A DNA stretch of 64,000 bases from Variovorax paradoxus (GCF_009755665.1 NZ_CP046622.1:3038001-3102000), one strand, 5' to 3'. Positions 6,767 through 15,610 are shown, counted from the stretch's first letter. The notes: generated by a model not told the origin, from the letters alone. Translations and numbers: made by a program.

Positions 6767-8265
6767 GCCGTGCGCTCCTTGGTCGATGCCGCCACCAACG
6801 GCAGCAGCAGCGTGAAGCGTGCACCGCGCGGCGCCGCATTGGCAGCGCTCAGGCTGCCGCCCATGCCGCTCGCCAGCGTTTCGCTGAGGCTCAGGCCAAG
6901 GCCCAGGCCGCCTTCACGCGTGCTGAAGAAGGGCTCGAAAAGACGCGGCATCGCCTCGGGCGAAATGCCGCGCCCGTCGTCGGTCACGGTCAGCACGCCC
7001 TCCTGGCCGTTGCGGCCGACCGAAACCGCGAGACGCCGCTCGGACACGGGCACTAGGTCGAGCGCCTGCAACGCATTCATCAGCAGGTTGTGCACGATCT
7101 GCTCGAGCGCCACCGCCTCGGCCTGCACGCGCACAGGCGCCTGGGCCGTGGCGTCGAACTGCGCGGCAACACCGCGTTGTGCAAACTCCGGCGCCAGCAG
7201 ATGCATGGCGCTGCGCACCACCTCCTGCAGCACCAGCGGCTTGACGTCGCCACCGGCTTCAGGGCGCTCGATCACGCGACGTAGCCGGCCGACCACGCCG
7301 GCCGCGCGGCGCGCCTGTTCCACGGCCTGGCCCATGGCGTCGCGCGCCGCGGCCAACTCAGGCGGATCGTCGTCCAGCAGCCGCCGCGCGGCCTGCGCAT
7401 TGGCCAGCACGGCGGTGAGCGGCTGGTTCAGTTCGTGCGCCAAGCCGGCCGAGAGTTCGCCCAGCGCATTGAGCCGAGCCACCTGGCCGAGCCGCAGCAG
7501 CTCTTCGGCACGGCGGCGCGCTATGCGCTGGCGCTGGGCGGTCCACAAGCCGGCCAGCAGCACCGCCACCGCCACGGCCCAGCCCGCAATGCCGCGCCAT
7601 GGCAGCTCGGCCCAGCCCACGCGCCGCTCGGCCACAAGGTCGAAGGGCTGGCTCGGCGATGCGAGAGGCTTGGTGAGGCCGAAGCGCCAGCCGCCCGTAC
7701 CCGTCCGGGCCGCATGCCCCGGCTGCAGAACAAACTGCTGCCCGCCGCGCTGCAGGCTTACGCGCACCGGGCTTTGCTCGGGGTTCATCGGCCAATCGCG
7801 CCACGGCACCGAGCCGGCCAAGTCGATTTCGAGCGAATAGCTGACGGGCGTGGCACCGATCACGAGCTGGTATCGGCCCTGCCCAAGATCGACCGCGGCC
7901 ACTTCGGCGCGGCGTTGGGTGCGCGAACTCGCTTCCGCCGCGGCCAGAGCACCCGCGTGCTTCTCATCGGGCCAGGGTTCGTCGCCTGCGCGCCGCTGCA
8001 CCCGCAGGATCGACGGATAGACCGAAGAGAGCCGCTGCTCCGGGCGGTCTGCGCCGCTGCTGGTTTCAAGCAGCGCCAGCGTGGCCAGCACCGCGTCGTA
8101 TTGCACCATCTGCTGGCTCATGAGGCGGTGCGCAATGCGCACGTCGGCTTCGAAAGCCTGCTGCAGCTGGGCCAGCTCTGCGCGCGCGAGCCACACCGCA
8201 CCCACGGCCGTGAAGATCAGCCATGCCAGCCACCAGCCCACCTGCGTACGCAACCACTGTTTCAT
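6763..8265 (-). CDS. Membrane sensor histidine kinase
   Basis: This 500-residue kinase has two membrane spans (about 10-27 and 225-241) bounding a periplasmic sensor region of roughly 195 residues with no recognisable PAS or Cache motif. The transmitter has His277 in the AHELNQPLTAV H-box, the N-box NLLMNAL (393-399), G1 DDGRGIS (429-435), the F-box FEPFFST and G2 GLGLGLSL. This HELNQPL pattern is shared with FixL, DctB and TtrS kinases. The ATG at 8265 was chosen because it opens right before the first membrane span. The gene is divergent from the DUF72 gene with 62 bases between starts. Given the HbpS-like protein encoded in the same block, the periplasmic domain may contact it; that is inference. 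Confidence 0.9.
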   Translation of the reverse strand: MKQWLRTQVGWWLAWLIFTAVGAVWLARAELAQLQQAFEADVRIAHRLMSQQMVQYDAVLATLALLETSSGADRPEQRLSSVYPSILRVQRRAGDEPWPDEKHAGALAAAEASSRTQRRAEVAAVDLGQGRYQLVIGATPVSYSLEIDLAGSVPWRDWPMNPEQSPVRVSLQRGGQQFVLQPGHAARTGTGGWRFGLTKPLASPSQPFDLVAERRVGWAELPWRGIAGWAVAVAVLLAGLWTAQRQRIARRRAEELLRLGQVARLNALGELSAGLAHELNQPLTAVLANAQAARRLLDDDPPELAAARDAMGQAVEQARRAAGVVGRLRRVIERPEAGGDVKPLVLQEVVRSAMHLLAPEFAQRGVAAQFDATAQAPVRVQAEAVALEQIVHNLLMNALQALDLVPVSERRLAVSVGRNGQEGVLTVTDDGRGISPEAMPRLFEPFFSTREGGLGLGLSLSETLASGMGGSLSAANAAPRGARFTLLLPLVAASTKERTA

Positions 8266-8327
8266 GGCGCGGATTGTGCCCGCCGCGGCAAGGCCGGCCG
8301 ATGTTGGCCGAGAATGCGACCCCAGAC

Positions 8328-9404
8328 ATGGCTGAAGTGCAGGACTCCCTTTTCCCCGATCTTCCGCGCCCGCCCGAGGCGCCCCCGGCGGCGCTGCAAG
8401 AGCCCGAGGCCGAACCGCCACCGAAGAAAAAACCACGCAGCGGCACCGTGGCAGCAGCGGCAGCCGACCCCGCACTCATCGAGCTGGCCGCGGCGCTGCC
8501 GCCCGGGCTTCGGCTCGGCACCTCGTCATGGAGCTATCCGGGATGGGCCAACCTGGTGTGGGACGGCGAATATGCCGAATCGGTGCTCTCGAAAAACGGG
8601 CTCGCCGCGTTGGCGCAGCACCCGCTCTTTCGCACCGTGAGCCTGGACCGCAACTTCTACCGCGCGCTGACGGCGAGCCAATACGCGCGCTATGCGGCCA
8701 TGGTGCCGGACGACTTTCGCTTTGTGGTGAAGGCGCCGAGCCTGGTGACCGATGCCACGGTGCGCGACGAGAGCGGCCGCGGCACGCAAGTGAACCCGGT
8801 GTTCCTGAACAGCGAGATCGCGATCCAGGAATTCGTGCAGCCTGCGCTCGATGGCCTCGGCCACCGCATCGGTGCGCTGGTGTTCCAGCTGAGCCCGATT
8901 CCTTCGCAACTGCTGGCCGACCAGCCCGCGCTGCTCACCCGCATCGGCGAGATGCTGGAAGCCCTGCCCGGCTTGCAGCCGGTGGCGCCCGACGCCGTCA
9001 TTGCCGTTGAGGTGCGCGACCCGCAGCTGCTGTGCCCCGCCTTCGCCGACATGCTGCGCAGCACCGGTGCCACCTTCTGCATGGGCCTGCACGCCAAGAT
9101 GCCGCCCATCGAAGACCAGTTGCCGATGCTGCGCGCGCTGTGGCCCGGTCCGCTGGTGTGCCGCTGGAACCTGCATCGCCGGCACGGCCGCTTCGGCTAT
9201 GAAGATGCGGAAAAACTCTACGGGCCGTTCGACAAGATCGTCGACCCCGATCCGGAAACGCGCGAGGCTTTGGCGCGGGTGATTGCAGGCACCACGGGCG
9301 CAGGCCAGCGCGCCTACGTCACCGTGAGCAATAACGCAGAAGGCTGCGCGCCGCTCACGATCGCCTCGCTGGCGCGCGACATCGTCAACCTGCAAACGCG
9401 CTAG
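8328..9404 (+). CDS. DUF72 family protein (YecE-like TIM barrel)
   Basis: This 358-residue protein belongs to the DUF72/COG1801 family, recognised by LRLGTSSWSYPGW near residue 60, the LDRNFYRALT segment, DDFRFVVKAP, and VAVEVRDPQ. The fold is a TIM barrel, but no biochemical role is firmly established; an association with DNA processing has been suggested. The N-terminal 50 residues are Pro/Glu/Lys-rich and look disordered. Start choice is uncertain: the ATG at 8328 (MAEVQDSLF) was preferred, and the ATG at 8301 would add nine residues. It converges with the RidA-type gene at only 4 bases' distance and has no obvious terminator. Confidence 0.85.
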   Translation: MAEVQDSLFPDLPRPPEAPPAALQEPEAEPPPKKKPRSGTVAAAAADPALIELAAALPPGLRLGTSSWSYPGWANLVWDGEYAESVLSKNGLAALAQHPLFRTVSLDRNFYRALTASQYARYAAMVPDDFRFVVKAPSLVTDATVRDESGRGTQVNPVFLNSEIAIQEFVQPALDGLGHRIGALVFQLSPIPSQLLADQPALLTRIGEMLEALPGLQPVAPDAVIAVEVRDPQLLCPAFADMLRSTGATFCMGLHAKMPPIEDQLPMLRALWPGPLVCRWNLHRRHGRFGYEDAEKLYGPFDKIVDPDPETREALARVIAGTTGAGQRAYVTVSNNAEGCAPLTIASLARDIVNLQTR

Positions 9405-9408
9405 CGCA

Positions 9409-9900
9409 TCAACTGGCGGTGGGCCTGGCGGCTACCGTCATCTCCAGCTCGACGCTTGCGTTCTTGGGCAGCGCATACACACCGACCGCCGTGCGAACAT
9501 GCAGGCCGGCATCGCCGAAAACGCGGTGCAGAAGCTCCGAAGCAGCATCGGCCACTTCGCTCTGTTGCGTGAAGTCGGCGGTGCACTGCACGAACACACC
9601 CACGCGCAGCAGCTTGCCGATCTCGTCGAGCGAACCGAGCTCGCGCCGCAGCAGAGTCAGGCAGCGCAAGGCGCAGATCTGCGCGGCTTCCCGGGCTTTG
9701 GCAAGCGGCACCTGGTCGCCCACGCGGCCGGTGACGACAACGGTGGTTCCCACGCGCGGGACCTGGCCGCTGGTGTAGAGGATGTTTCCGTCGCGCACCA
9801 CGGGTATGTAGTTGCCGCCGGCAACGAGTTCGCCTTCGAAGCTGTGGCCCAGTTCGGCGGCAATGCGGTCGGCAATCTGGTCTCGGGTCTGCGCGGTCAT
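9409..9900 (-). CDS. RidA/YjgF-family protein (enamine/imine deaminase type)
   Basis: This 163-residue protein has the RidA fold signatures: LYTSGQVPRVG, the long helix with AAQICALRCLTLLRREL, and a C-terminal RTAVGVYALPKNASVELE motif containing the Arg that binds the substrate carboxylate in active Rid enzymes. RidA hydrolyses 2-aminoacrylate and related enamines. The sequence belongs to the longer subfamily of about 150-165 residues often linked to specific pathways. It is the last minus-strand gene of the ring-hydroxylation cluster, 110 bases after the Rieske ferredoxin, so it could process an unstable nitrogen-containing intermediate or simply be a neighbour. A target containing an amino group (for example an aminosalicylate) is speculative. 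Confidence 0.85.
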   Translation of the reverse strand: MTAQTRDQIADRIAAELGHSFEGELVAGGNYIPVVRDGNILYTSGQVPRVGTTVVVTGRVGDQVPLAKAREAAQICALRCLTLLRRELGSLDEIGKLLRVGVFVQCTADFTQQSEVADAASELLHRVFGDAGLHVRTAVGVYALPKNASVELEMTVAARPTAS

Positions 9901-10010
9901 ACGGGTTCCATGGTTCCATCAAACGATGGCTTCATTGTCGCCATCCGCGTGCGGCGCAACAGATACAGATTGCGCAGACCCGATGCGCAACAGACGGCTT
10001 GGCGCAGCGC

Positions 10011-10331
10011 CTACTGCTCGATGGCGAGGTACACGCGCCCGCCCTCGATCTTCACCGGATAGCTGCGCAGGTCCTCGGTGAGCGGCGCGCACATGGCCTT
10101 GCCGGTGCGCACGTCGAAGCGCCCCTGGTGCAGCGGGCATTCGATCTCGTGGCCTTCGAGAAAGCCGTCGCAAAGGCGCGCGTGGCCGTGGGTGCAGATG
10201 TTGTCGGTCGCATGAATGCCGTCTTCGGTGCCGTACAGGGCAATGTCCCTGCCCTGCACCTCGATGCCCACCACGTCGTCGGCGGGAACCTCGTCGACCG
10301 ACGCCGCGTCGATCCATGTCACTGTGGTCAT
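10011..10331 (-). CDS. Rieske-type ferredoxin of an aromatic ring-hydroxylating oxygenase (NagAb-like)
   Basis: This 106-residue protein is a single Rieske domain that carries electrons from the reductase to the terminal oxygenase. The [2Fe-2S] ligands are Cys46 and His48 (CTHGH) and Cys65 and His68 (CPLH), followed by the QGRFD turn. Length matches NagAb and NdoA-type ferredoxins (about 104). It lies 28 bases after the beta-subunit gene in the same order as nagAa-nagG-nagH-nagAb. It is cytosolic and soluble, with no signal. Confidence 0.92.
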   Translation of the reverse strand: MTTVTWIDAASVDEVPADDVVGIEVQGRDIALYGTEDGIHATDNICTHGHARLCDGFLEGHEIECPLHQGRFDVRTGKAMCAPLTEDLRSYPVKIEGGRVYLAIEQ

Positions 10332-10359
10332 AGCTGGATGCCTTTGGAACTTGGGTGGC

Positions 10360-10839
10360 TCAGATGGGATAGATGATCGAGTTGGGGATCATCTCGCTGT
10401 CGAACACGCAAAGGCGTGTCGCGAACTTCAGCCCTTCGGGGGTCGCAACCACCGTGTCGATGTAGCGGCCGACGTTGAACACGGTCGATGCCTGGTCGAG
10501 CTTGGTGCGAAACACTGCGTAGTTGGCTTCGCTGTGGATCGTGCCGTCGGCATCGACCTTGTGCACCAGCGGCAGGCCCACCACGTGGCGCTGGTAGTAC
10601 GGGTCGTGAAACAGCGTTTCCTTGATGCCGTAGACGCGGTCTTCGAGCATGCCTCGGCTCTCGAAAGACAGCGTGGCAAGCGGCAGCCCGCGCTCGTGGT
10701 TCTCGCGCGGCTGCAGCCTGTAGCTGCACTCGTCGATGAAGAACGCCGGCCACAAGTCCCACTGCCCCGAATCGACGGCATGCGCATAGGCCGCGTACAG
10801 CCGCGACAGTTCGAGATAAGCGTTGGCGTCGAGGTTCAT
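10360..10839 (-). CDS. Aromatic ring-hydroxylating oxygenase, beta subunit (NagH/AndAd-like)
   Basis: This 159-residue protein is the small subunit of a Rieske non-haem oxygenase, an NTF2-like cone fold with a structural role. Signatures include the [21 protein letters not shown] opening, [17 protein letters not shown], and the C-terminal [14 protein letters not shown]. NagH of salicylate 5-hydroxylase is about 161 residues. The ATG overlaps the stop of the alpha gene by 4 bases (10836-10839), consistent with equimolar, coupled synthesis. Confidence 0.9.
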   Translation of the reverse strand: MNLDANAYLELSRLYAAYAHAVDSGQWDLWPAFFIDECSYRLQPRENHERGLPLATLSFESRGMLEDRVYGIKETLFHDPYYQRHVVGLPLVHKVDADGTIHSEANYAVFRTKLDQASTVFNVGRYIDTVVATPEGLKFATRLCVFDSEMIPNSIIYPI

Positions 10840-12095
10840 GCCGCCTCCATCACTTCGCGCCAGTAACGGTACATGCCGCGGATCAGCGTTTCGGTGACCA
10901 TGTGGTCGGTGTTCTCGACCTCGCGCCCGCCCAGTTCGGCGAGCGTGCGGTGATACGGCTTCTGTTCGAAGCCTTCCTGCGAAAACTCGATCACCTCGCC
11001 GTCGTCGGCCGAGACAAAGCCGGCCGGCCCGAACAGGTTGGCCTGGCGGAGGCGGCGCTGTGTCATCTCCTCGGTGTCGTCTTCAAAGCCGAAGTGCGTC
11101 CAGACGAAATCGAAGGCGTCGTGGCCCACGGGCTGTATGTGGCGCGTGGACACGCTGTTGACCTGCTGCTGCAGGATGAGGCTCGGGAACAACGTCATCA
11201 TCACCGCCGTGGGCCCGTTCCACCAGGGCTCGGGCACGATGTCCAGAAAACGCGGGTCCTTCAGCTGCATGCTCTCCTTGAAGCTCGACACCTGCGTGAC
11301 CTGCGCGGCCTTGCCGGCGCTGCCGCGGGTGGAAATCATTGCGGCATGGCGGCCGTGCGAATCCATCTTGAGCTCCGACTTGTTGTCCGCACGCCAGAGC
11401 CCGAAGGTGACGAACCATGTGTGCAAGAGGCCCGGGTGGTACGGGTCCTTGATGTTCTCCTGCATCAGCTTCCAGTTGCCCGGAATGCGCTGGCGGCTGT
11501 AGCCAAGAATGGTGAGCTTGCGGCCGTCGAACAGGCGGTCGAAGTAGCCAAGGATGTCTGGTCCGAGAAAGTCCTCGAAGGGCTCGATGTCGTGGTCGAA
11601 CGATGCGAACACCACGCCGCCGCGCGAGGCCACCTTGAGCTTGTTGAGGCCGTGCTCTTCGGTCTTGAAGTCTGCCGGCATGCCGCCGTTGACCTTGCCG
11701 TCCTGCTTCACGCCGCGGCGGAACGGCACGCCTTGCAAGTCGCCCTTGAGTGTGTAGTTCCACTGGTGGTACGGGCAGACAAACTCCTTCTTGTTGCCGT
11801 GGCGCTCGCGGCAGAACTGCATGCCGCGGTGGGCGCAGACGTTCTCGAACACATGGATGGCACCCGCTTCGTCGCGCGACATGACGACGGAGCGCTCGCC
11901 GATGGCCGTGCGCTTGAAGTCGCCCGTATTCGGAATCTCGGCTTCCAGGCCCACGTAGCACCAGTGCTTTTCGTAGAAGAAGCGCTGCAGCTCCTTCTTG
12001 TGCAGCGCCTCGTCGGTGTAGGCCATGAAGGGAATGCGGCTGGTCTTTTCGCTTTCCCATCGCAGCTCGATGGGAAATACGTCTTGCGTGCTCAT
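10836..12095 (-). CDS. Aromatic ring-hydroxylating oxygenase, alpha subunit (NagG/AndAc-like)
   Basis: This 419-residue protein is the catalytic subunit. Its Rieske cluster ligands are Cys87, His89, Cys107 and His110 (CAHRG...CPYHQW), and the mononuclear iron site is Asp217-x2-His220-x4-His225 in [15 protein letters not shown]. Overall length and motifs, such as VPFRRG and [14 protein letters not shown], place it with salicylate 5-hydroxylase NagG and anthranilate dioxygenase AndAc, not with naphthalene or benzoate dioxygenases. The gene order reductase-alpha-beta-ferredoxin, with a NahR/NagR-type regulator divergent, matches the nagAaGHAb part of nag operons. Salicylate or a substituted salicylate is therefore the leading substrate guess. 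A strong ribosome-binding site (AAGGAGA) sits about 8 bases before the ATG. Confidence 0.92.
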   Translation of the reverse strand: MSTQDVFPIELRWESEKTSRIPFMAYTDEALHKKELQRFFYEKHWCYVGLEAEIPNTGDFKRTAIGERSVVMSRDEAGAIHVFENVCAHRGMQFCRERHGNKKEFVCPYHQWNYTLKGDLQGVPFRRGVKQDGKVNGGMPADFKTEEHGLNKLKVASRGGVVFASFDHDIEPFEDFLGPDILGYFDRLFDGRKLTILGYSRQRIPGNWKLMQENIKDPYHPGLLHTWFVTFGLWRADNKSELKMDSHGRHAAMISTRGSAGKAAQVTQVSSFKESMQLKDPRFLDIVPEPWWNGPTAVMMTLFPSLILQQQVNSVSTRHIQPVGHDAFDFVWTHFGFEDDTEEMTQRRLRQANLFGPAGFVSADDGEVIEFSQEGFEQKPYHRTLAELGGREVENTDHMVTETLIRGMYRYWREVMEAA

Positions 12096-12128
12096 CGCGG
12101 GTCTCCTTTTCTTGTCTGTCTGTATTCT

Positions 12129-13118
12129 TCAGGTGCCTTGCAGGTAGAAGGCATCGGCATGGGTCTGCTCGGGCGCGAGGCCGCGCGCATGCACCAGCTG
12201 CGTCACGGCCTCGACCATGGGCGGCGAGCCGCAGAGGTAGGCGCGCCAGCCCTCGAGGCCGCCGGGCCAGTCGGCGCGGATGGCGTCGGTGATGAGGCCC
12301 AGGCGCTGGTTTTCGCGCGCGGGGCCGGTGACGACCACCACATGCACCTTCAGCCCGGGATGCCGCGCTTGCAGTTCGGTGAGTTCGGCCAATCCATACA
12401 CGTCGGCGTCGGAGCGCACGCCAAGGTACAGGTGAATCGGCTGCATCAGGTCGGCCGCAATCGCACCGCGAACGATCGAGAGAATGGGCGCGAGCCCCGT
12501 TCCGCCGGCCGCGCAGAGCATCGGCCCGCGGTGCTTCGTGCGCAGGTAGGCCGTGCCGAGCGGGCCGCTCACGCGCACCGCATCGCCCACGCGCAACTGC
12601 TCGAAGATGTGCGCGGTGACACGCCCGCCCGGCACCTTGCGTATATGAAATTCAAGCTCGGCATCGCGGCTGAGCCCGGCCATCGAATACGGCCGGGCCA
12701 GGTCCGGTGCGAACTGCAGCTGCGCGTACTGGCCCGGTGAAAATTCCAATGGCTTGTTTGGCTTGAGCCGCAGGCGGCGGATGTCGTGGGTGAGCACGTC
12801 GATGCCGGTCACGGTCGCCTTCAAGATGCGCGCCGGGTGCACCACCACCTCGTCGGGCTCCGGAATCTCGATGGTGCAGCTTTCGGTCAGCGTGCTCTGG
12901 CAGGCGAGCACGTAGCGCTCGCCCTGCCCGTCGGGCCGTATCGCGTCTTGCCCGGCGTCGAGCACCTGGCCGGCCACCACCTTGCAGCGGCAGGTGCCGC
13001 AGCGCCCCGACATGCAGCTGTAAGACACCGGCACGTGGTGCTCGCGCAGCACTTCGAGCAGGTTCGCGCCGGGGCGGACTTCGAGCGTGCGGGCAATAGG
13101 GTGAATGTGCAGGTCCAT
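12129..13118 (-). CDS. NAD(P)H:ferredoxin reductase of ring-hydroxylating oxygenase (NagAa-like)
   Basis: This 329-residue flavoprotein passes electrons from NAD(P)H to the Rieske ferredoxin. A plant-type [2Fe-2S] domain comes first, with Cys35, Cys40, Cys43 (CMSGRCGTC) and Cys73. A FAD-binding barrel follows with the RPYSMAG motif near residue 180, and then an NAD(P) domain with [10 protein letters not shown] and the C-terminal [12 protein letters not shown]. NagAa is 328 residues. The ATG at 13118 fits the family start. It is the first gene of the minus-strand operon, and a NahR-like box lies about 100 bases upstream (13221-13235). Confidence 0.92.
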   Translation of the reverse strand: MDLHIHPIARTLEVRPGANLLEVLREHHVPVSYSCMSGRCGTCRCKVVAGQVLDAGQDAIRPDGQGERYVLACQSTLTESCTIEIPEPDEVVVHPARILKATVTGIDVLTHDIRRLRLKPNKPLEFSPGQYAQLQFAPDLARPYSMAGLSRDAELEFHIRKVPGGRVTAHIFEQLRVGDAVRVSGPLGTAYLRTKHRGPMLCAAGGTGLAPILSIVRGAIAADLMQPIHLYLGVRSDADVYGLAELTELQARHPGLKVHVVVVTGPARENQRLGLITDAIRADWPGGLEGWRAYLCGSPPMVEAVTQLVHARGLAPEQTHADAFYLQGT

Positions 13119-13220
13119 CGTGGGCTTTTCTGTGCGCCGGCTCAAGAGGCCGGCCTGTCTCTGGAGCGGATGATGCGCGGCGAATGCAGATTGACCAATA
13201 GAATCCGGTGAATTGGCTAC

Positions 13221-13235
13221 ATCACCGCCATGAAT
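13221..13235 (-). promoter_or_regulatory. NahR/NagR-type operator
   Basis: Read on the minus strand this is ATTCATGGCGGTGAT. The published NahR consensus ATTCACGCTNNTGAT matches at 10 of its 13 specified positions with identical spacing. It sits in the divergent region 103 bases before the reductase ATG and 11 bases before the regulator ATG, the geometry expected for activation of the operon and self-repression of the regulator. Confidence 0.6.
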
Positions 13236-13245
13236 AAAGGTCCGC

Positions 13246-14160
13246 ATGCAACTCAAGGACATCGACCTCAACCTGCTGCTGGTGTTCGACCGCATGCTGG
13301 CCGAGAAGCGCGTCTCGGCCGTGGCGGAATCGCTCGGGCTTTCGCAGCCAGCCATCAGCAATGCCTTGGCGCGACTGCGCAAGCTGCTGGGCGACGAGCT
13401 CTTCTTGCGCACGGCGCGCGGCATGGAGCCCACGCCTTTTGCGCTGCAACTGGCCGAACCGGTGGCCTACGCAATGGGCGCGCTGCATTCGGCGCTGAAC
13501 CAGCAGGTGGTGTTCGACCCCGCCAGCAGCACGCGCAGCTTCACGCTCGCCATGACCGACATCGGCGAGATCTACTTCACGCCCAGGCTCATGGAAACGC
13601 TGTCCGCCGCAGCGCCGGGCGTGACCATCAGCACGGTGCGCAACAACACCGCTGCCAGCCTGCGCGACGAGCTCGAAGCCGGCCACGTCGACATTGCCAT
13701 CGGCCTGCTGCCGCAGCTCAAGGCCGGGGTGTTCCAGCGCCGACTGTTTCTGCAGCGCTATGTGTGCCTTTTTTCAGGCACCCATCCGCTCGCGCGCAAG
13801 CGCAGTGTGTCGCTCAAGGACTTCAGCGCGGCCGACCATGTTCTGGTGCAGGCCGCCGGCACGGGCCATGGCAAGGCCGACGATGTGATGGCCGCACAAG
13901 GCATCCAAAGGCGCATTCGGCTCAGGGTGCCGCACTTCGTGGCCATTGGCCATATTCTTCGCTCGAGCGAAATGATCGCCACCGTGCCGGAGCGGCTGGC
14001 GCAGAGCATCGCCGAGCCTTTTGGCTTGGTGTGGCGCCCTCACCCGGTGCCGCTGCCGCAGATTGCAATCAACCTGTTCTGGCACGCGAAGGTGCATCGC
14101 GACCCTGGCAACCAGTGGCTGCGCGGATTGCTGTTCGATAATTTTGCGGACAGCGACTAG
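13246..14160 (+). CDS. LysR-family activator of the NahR/NagR/DntR type
   Basis: This 304-residue regulator has an N-terminal winged helix-turn-helix ([15 protein letters not shown] ... [22 protein letters not shown]) and a LysR effector domain. Stretches such as [35 protein letters not shown] and INLFWHAK are closely like NahR and NagR, which respond to salicylate. It is divergent from the ring-hydroxylase operon, as nagR is. An AAAGG ribosome-binding site lies 7-8 bases before the ATG, and a NahR-type box at 13221-13235 overlaps the leader, implying autoregulation. Confidence 0.92.
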   Translation: MQLKDIDLNLLLVFDRMLAEKRVSAVAESLGLSQPAISNALARLRKLLGDELFLRTARGMEPTPFALQLAEPVAYAMGALHSALNQQVVFDPASSTRSFTLAMTDIGEIYFTPRLMETLSAAAPGVTISTVRNNTAASLRDELEAGHVDIAIGLLPQLKAGVFQRRLFLQRYVCLFSGTHPLARKRSVSLKDFSAADHVLVQAAGTGHGKADDVMAAQGIQRRIRLRVPHFVAIGHILRSSEMIATVPERLAQSIAEPFGLVWRPHPVPLPQIAINLFWHAKVHRDPGNQWLRGLLFDNFADSD

Positions 14161-14179
14161 GGCGCGGCGGCAAAGAACT

Positions 14180-14803
14180 TCAGGCGGGCCGGACCGGGGG
14201 CCACCGACCGAGCACCTCATGGATGCTTTCGCCGACGTGGCTTTCGATCAGGGCGAACGAATCGGCCCTCCACCGGACTGGCTCGATCGGATGCCGCTCG
14301 ACCTTTGTGGGCGTGTAGGCCAGGGTCATGTGAGGCGTGAAGCCGTGCTCGGGCTTGAAGCCCGCATCGGCCAGTGCTTCGCCAAGACACTGCCTGAACG
14401 CCGCGATCGCTGATGTCCCGCTCTCAGCGCCGCACAAAACGAATGCCTTGCTTTTGTCGAACCGCATGACCTCGTCGAACACCACATCGAAAGACGGAGG
14501 TGCCACGCTGGCTGCCGCGTCGATGGCCGCCTGCACCTGCTTGCGCGGCGCTGACGCCGGATAGCTTCCTAGGTGATGCAGCGTGACATGCAGGCGATGC
14601 GCCTCGGTCAGCTTTCCTTTCAGCGCATGCCGGTCCTTGAGGCGCGCGCCCAGCGCGGCGATCGAAGCGGCGTCTTCAGCGTGCGGAAAGATCGCCAGGA
14701 AGAGTGAGCGATGCAGGCGCTCCTTGCGGGGCGCTGTGCCGCGGGCGCGGCGCAGGGGCGGCGGCGGAGGGTCGATACCTGGGAGAAGAAGCTGTTCGGG
14801 CAT
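14180..14803 (-). CDS. thpR: RNA 2',3'-cyclic phosphodiesterase (2'-5' RNA ligase family)
   Basis: This 207-residue protein is of the 2H phosphoesterase family. Both catalytic HxTx motifs are present: HVTLHHLG near residue 73 and HMTLAY near residue 160. The enzyme opens 2',3'-cyclic phosphates and can reversibly join 2'-5' linkages. An N-terminal Pro/Arg-rich stretch of about 25 residues precedes the fold. The ATG at 14803 (MPEQLLLPG) was chosen because upstream codons look non-coding. It converges with the LysR gene (20 bases). Confidence 0.88.
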   Translation of the reverse strand: MPEQLLLPGIDPPPPPLRRARGTAPRKERLHRSLFLAIFPHAEDAASIAALGARLKDRHALKGKLTEAHRLHVTLHHLGSYPASAPRKQVQAAIDAAASVAPPSFDVVFDEVMRFDKSKAFVLCGAESGTSAIAAFRQCLGEALADAGFKPEHGFTPHMTLAYTPTKVERHPIEPVRWRADSFALIESHVGESIHEVLGRWPPVRPA

Positions 14804-14898
14804 GGCAAGGAATAAGAGCGTCTTCACCCGGAGATTCGGACTGCTGCTGGCCCCGTAGCTTACCGAAAGCACCCGCATCGGTCCGGCGATTTGCGTTC

Positions 14899-14927
14899 TT
14901 GACGAATCAGAGCGGCTGCCCTATTCT
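14899..14927 (+). promoter_or_regulatory. Sigma70-type promoter of the tetR-yciI pair
   Basis: TTGACG at 14899-14904 and TATTCT at 14922-14927 are separated by exactly 17 bases. Transcription would begin near 14934, within or at the edge of the dyad at 14938-14953. Confidence 0.6.
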
Positions 14928-14937
14928 CCGCGCCGTT

Positions 14938-14953
14938 TAGGACAGACGTCCTA
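14938..14953. promoter_or_regulatory. TetR-type operator TAGGAC-AGAC-GTCCTA
   Basis: Perfect 6-base arms flank a 4-base centre, a typical TetR-family operator. It starts 11 bases after the -10 box and ends 17 bases before the regulator start, so binding would block transcription initiation of the tetR-yciI pair. Regulation by the adjacent TetR protein is inferred from position. Confidence 0.65.
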
Positions 14954-14970
14954 GTTGCAGGAGATCCGGA

Positions 14971-15573
14971 TTGCAGATGACCGCCACGGCCGACAAGACC
15001 ACCCGCGAGCAGATCGTGGACGCCGCGGACCAGCTGTTCTACATGCGAGGTTTCGAGGCCACTTCGTTCGCTGATATTGCGAAGGTGGTGAACATTTCGC
15101 GCGGCAATTTCTACCATCACTTCAAGACCAAGGACGAAATCCTGGATGCGGTGATTGCCGCGCGCCTTGGCCAGACGCGCGGCATGCTGGCGCAATGGGA
15201 AGCATGCGGCCCTGATCCCATGAGCCGCATCCGAAGCTTCATTCACATCCTGGTTGCCAACCAGCCTCTCATCATGCGGCACGGCTGCCCGGTGGGCACG
15301 CTGTCCACCGAACTCGCCAAGCTGGACCACCCCTCGCTGAAGCAGGCCAATGGCCTGTTCACCCTGTTCCGCGTCTGGCTGCGAAAGCAGTTCGCGCTGC
15401 TGGGCCGCAAGGCCGATGCCGATGCGCTCGCCATGCACCTGCTCGCCCGGAGCCAGGGCGTGGCCGTGCTGGCCAACGCCTTTCGGGACAAGTCCTTCGT
15501 GCAACAGGAAGTCCGACAGCTGTGCGAATGGCTCGCGTCCTGCGCGACCAAGCCAGCCACCAGCCACCGCTGA
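14971..15573 (+). CDS. TetR/AcrR-family transcriptional regulator
   Basis: This 200-residue repressor has an N-terminal helix-turn-helix (FADIAKVVNISRGNFYHHFKTKDEIL, split here by the family's conserved Tyr-His-His-Phe) and a helical ligand-binding domain with a Cys in HGCPVGTLS, reminiscent of NemR/AcuR-type electrophile sensors. AGGAG at 14959-14963 is 7 bases before a TTG at 14971, which is better spaced than for the ATG at 14977, so the TTG is preferred; the difference is two residues. A promoter and a perfect operator precede it. The YciI-like gene follows 37 bases later and is probably cotranscribed. Confidence 0.88.
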   Translation: MQMTATADKTTREQIVDAADQLFYMRGFEATSFADIAKVVNISRGNFYHHFKTKDEILDAVIAARLGQTRGMLAQWEACGPDPMSRIRSFIHILVANQPLIMRHGCPVGTLSTELAKLDHPSLKQANGLFTLFRVWLRKQFALLGRKADADALAMHLLARSQGVAVLANAFRDKSFVQQEVRQLCEWLASCATKPATSHR

Positions 15574-15610
15574 CCTCCAGACCCACCACCCTCCACAAAC
15601 AGAAAAATCC

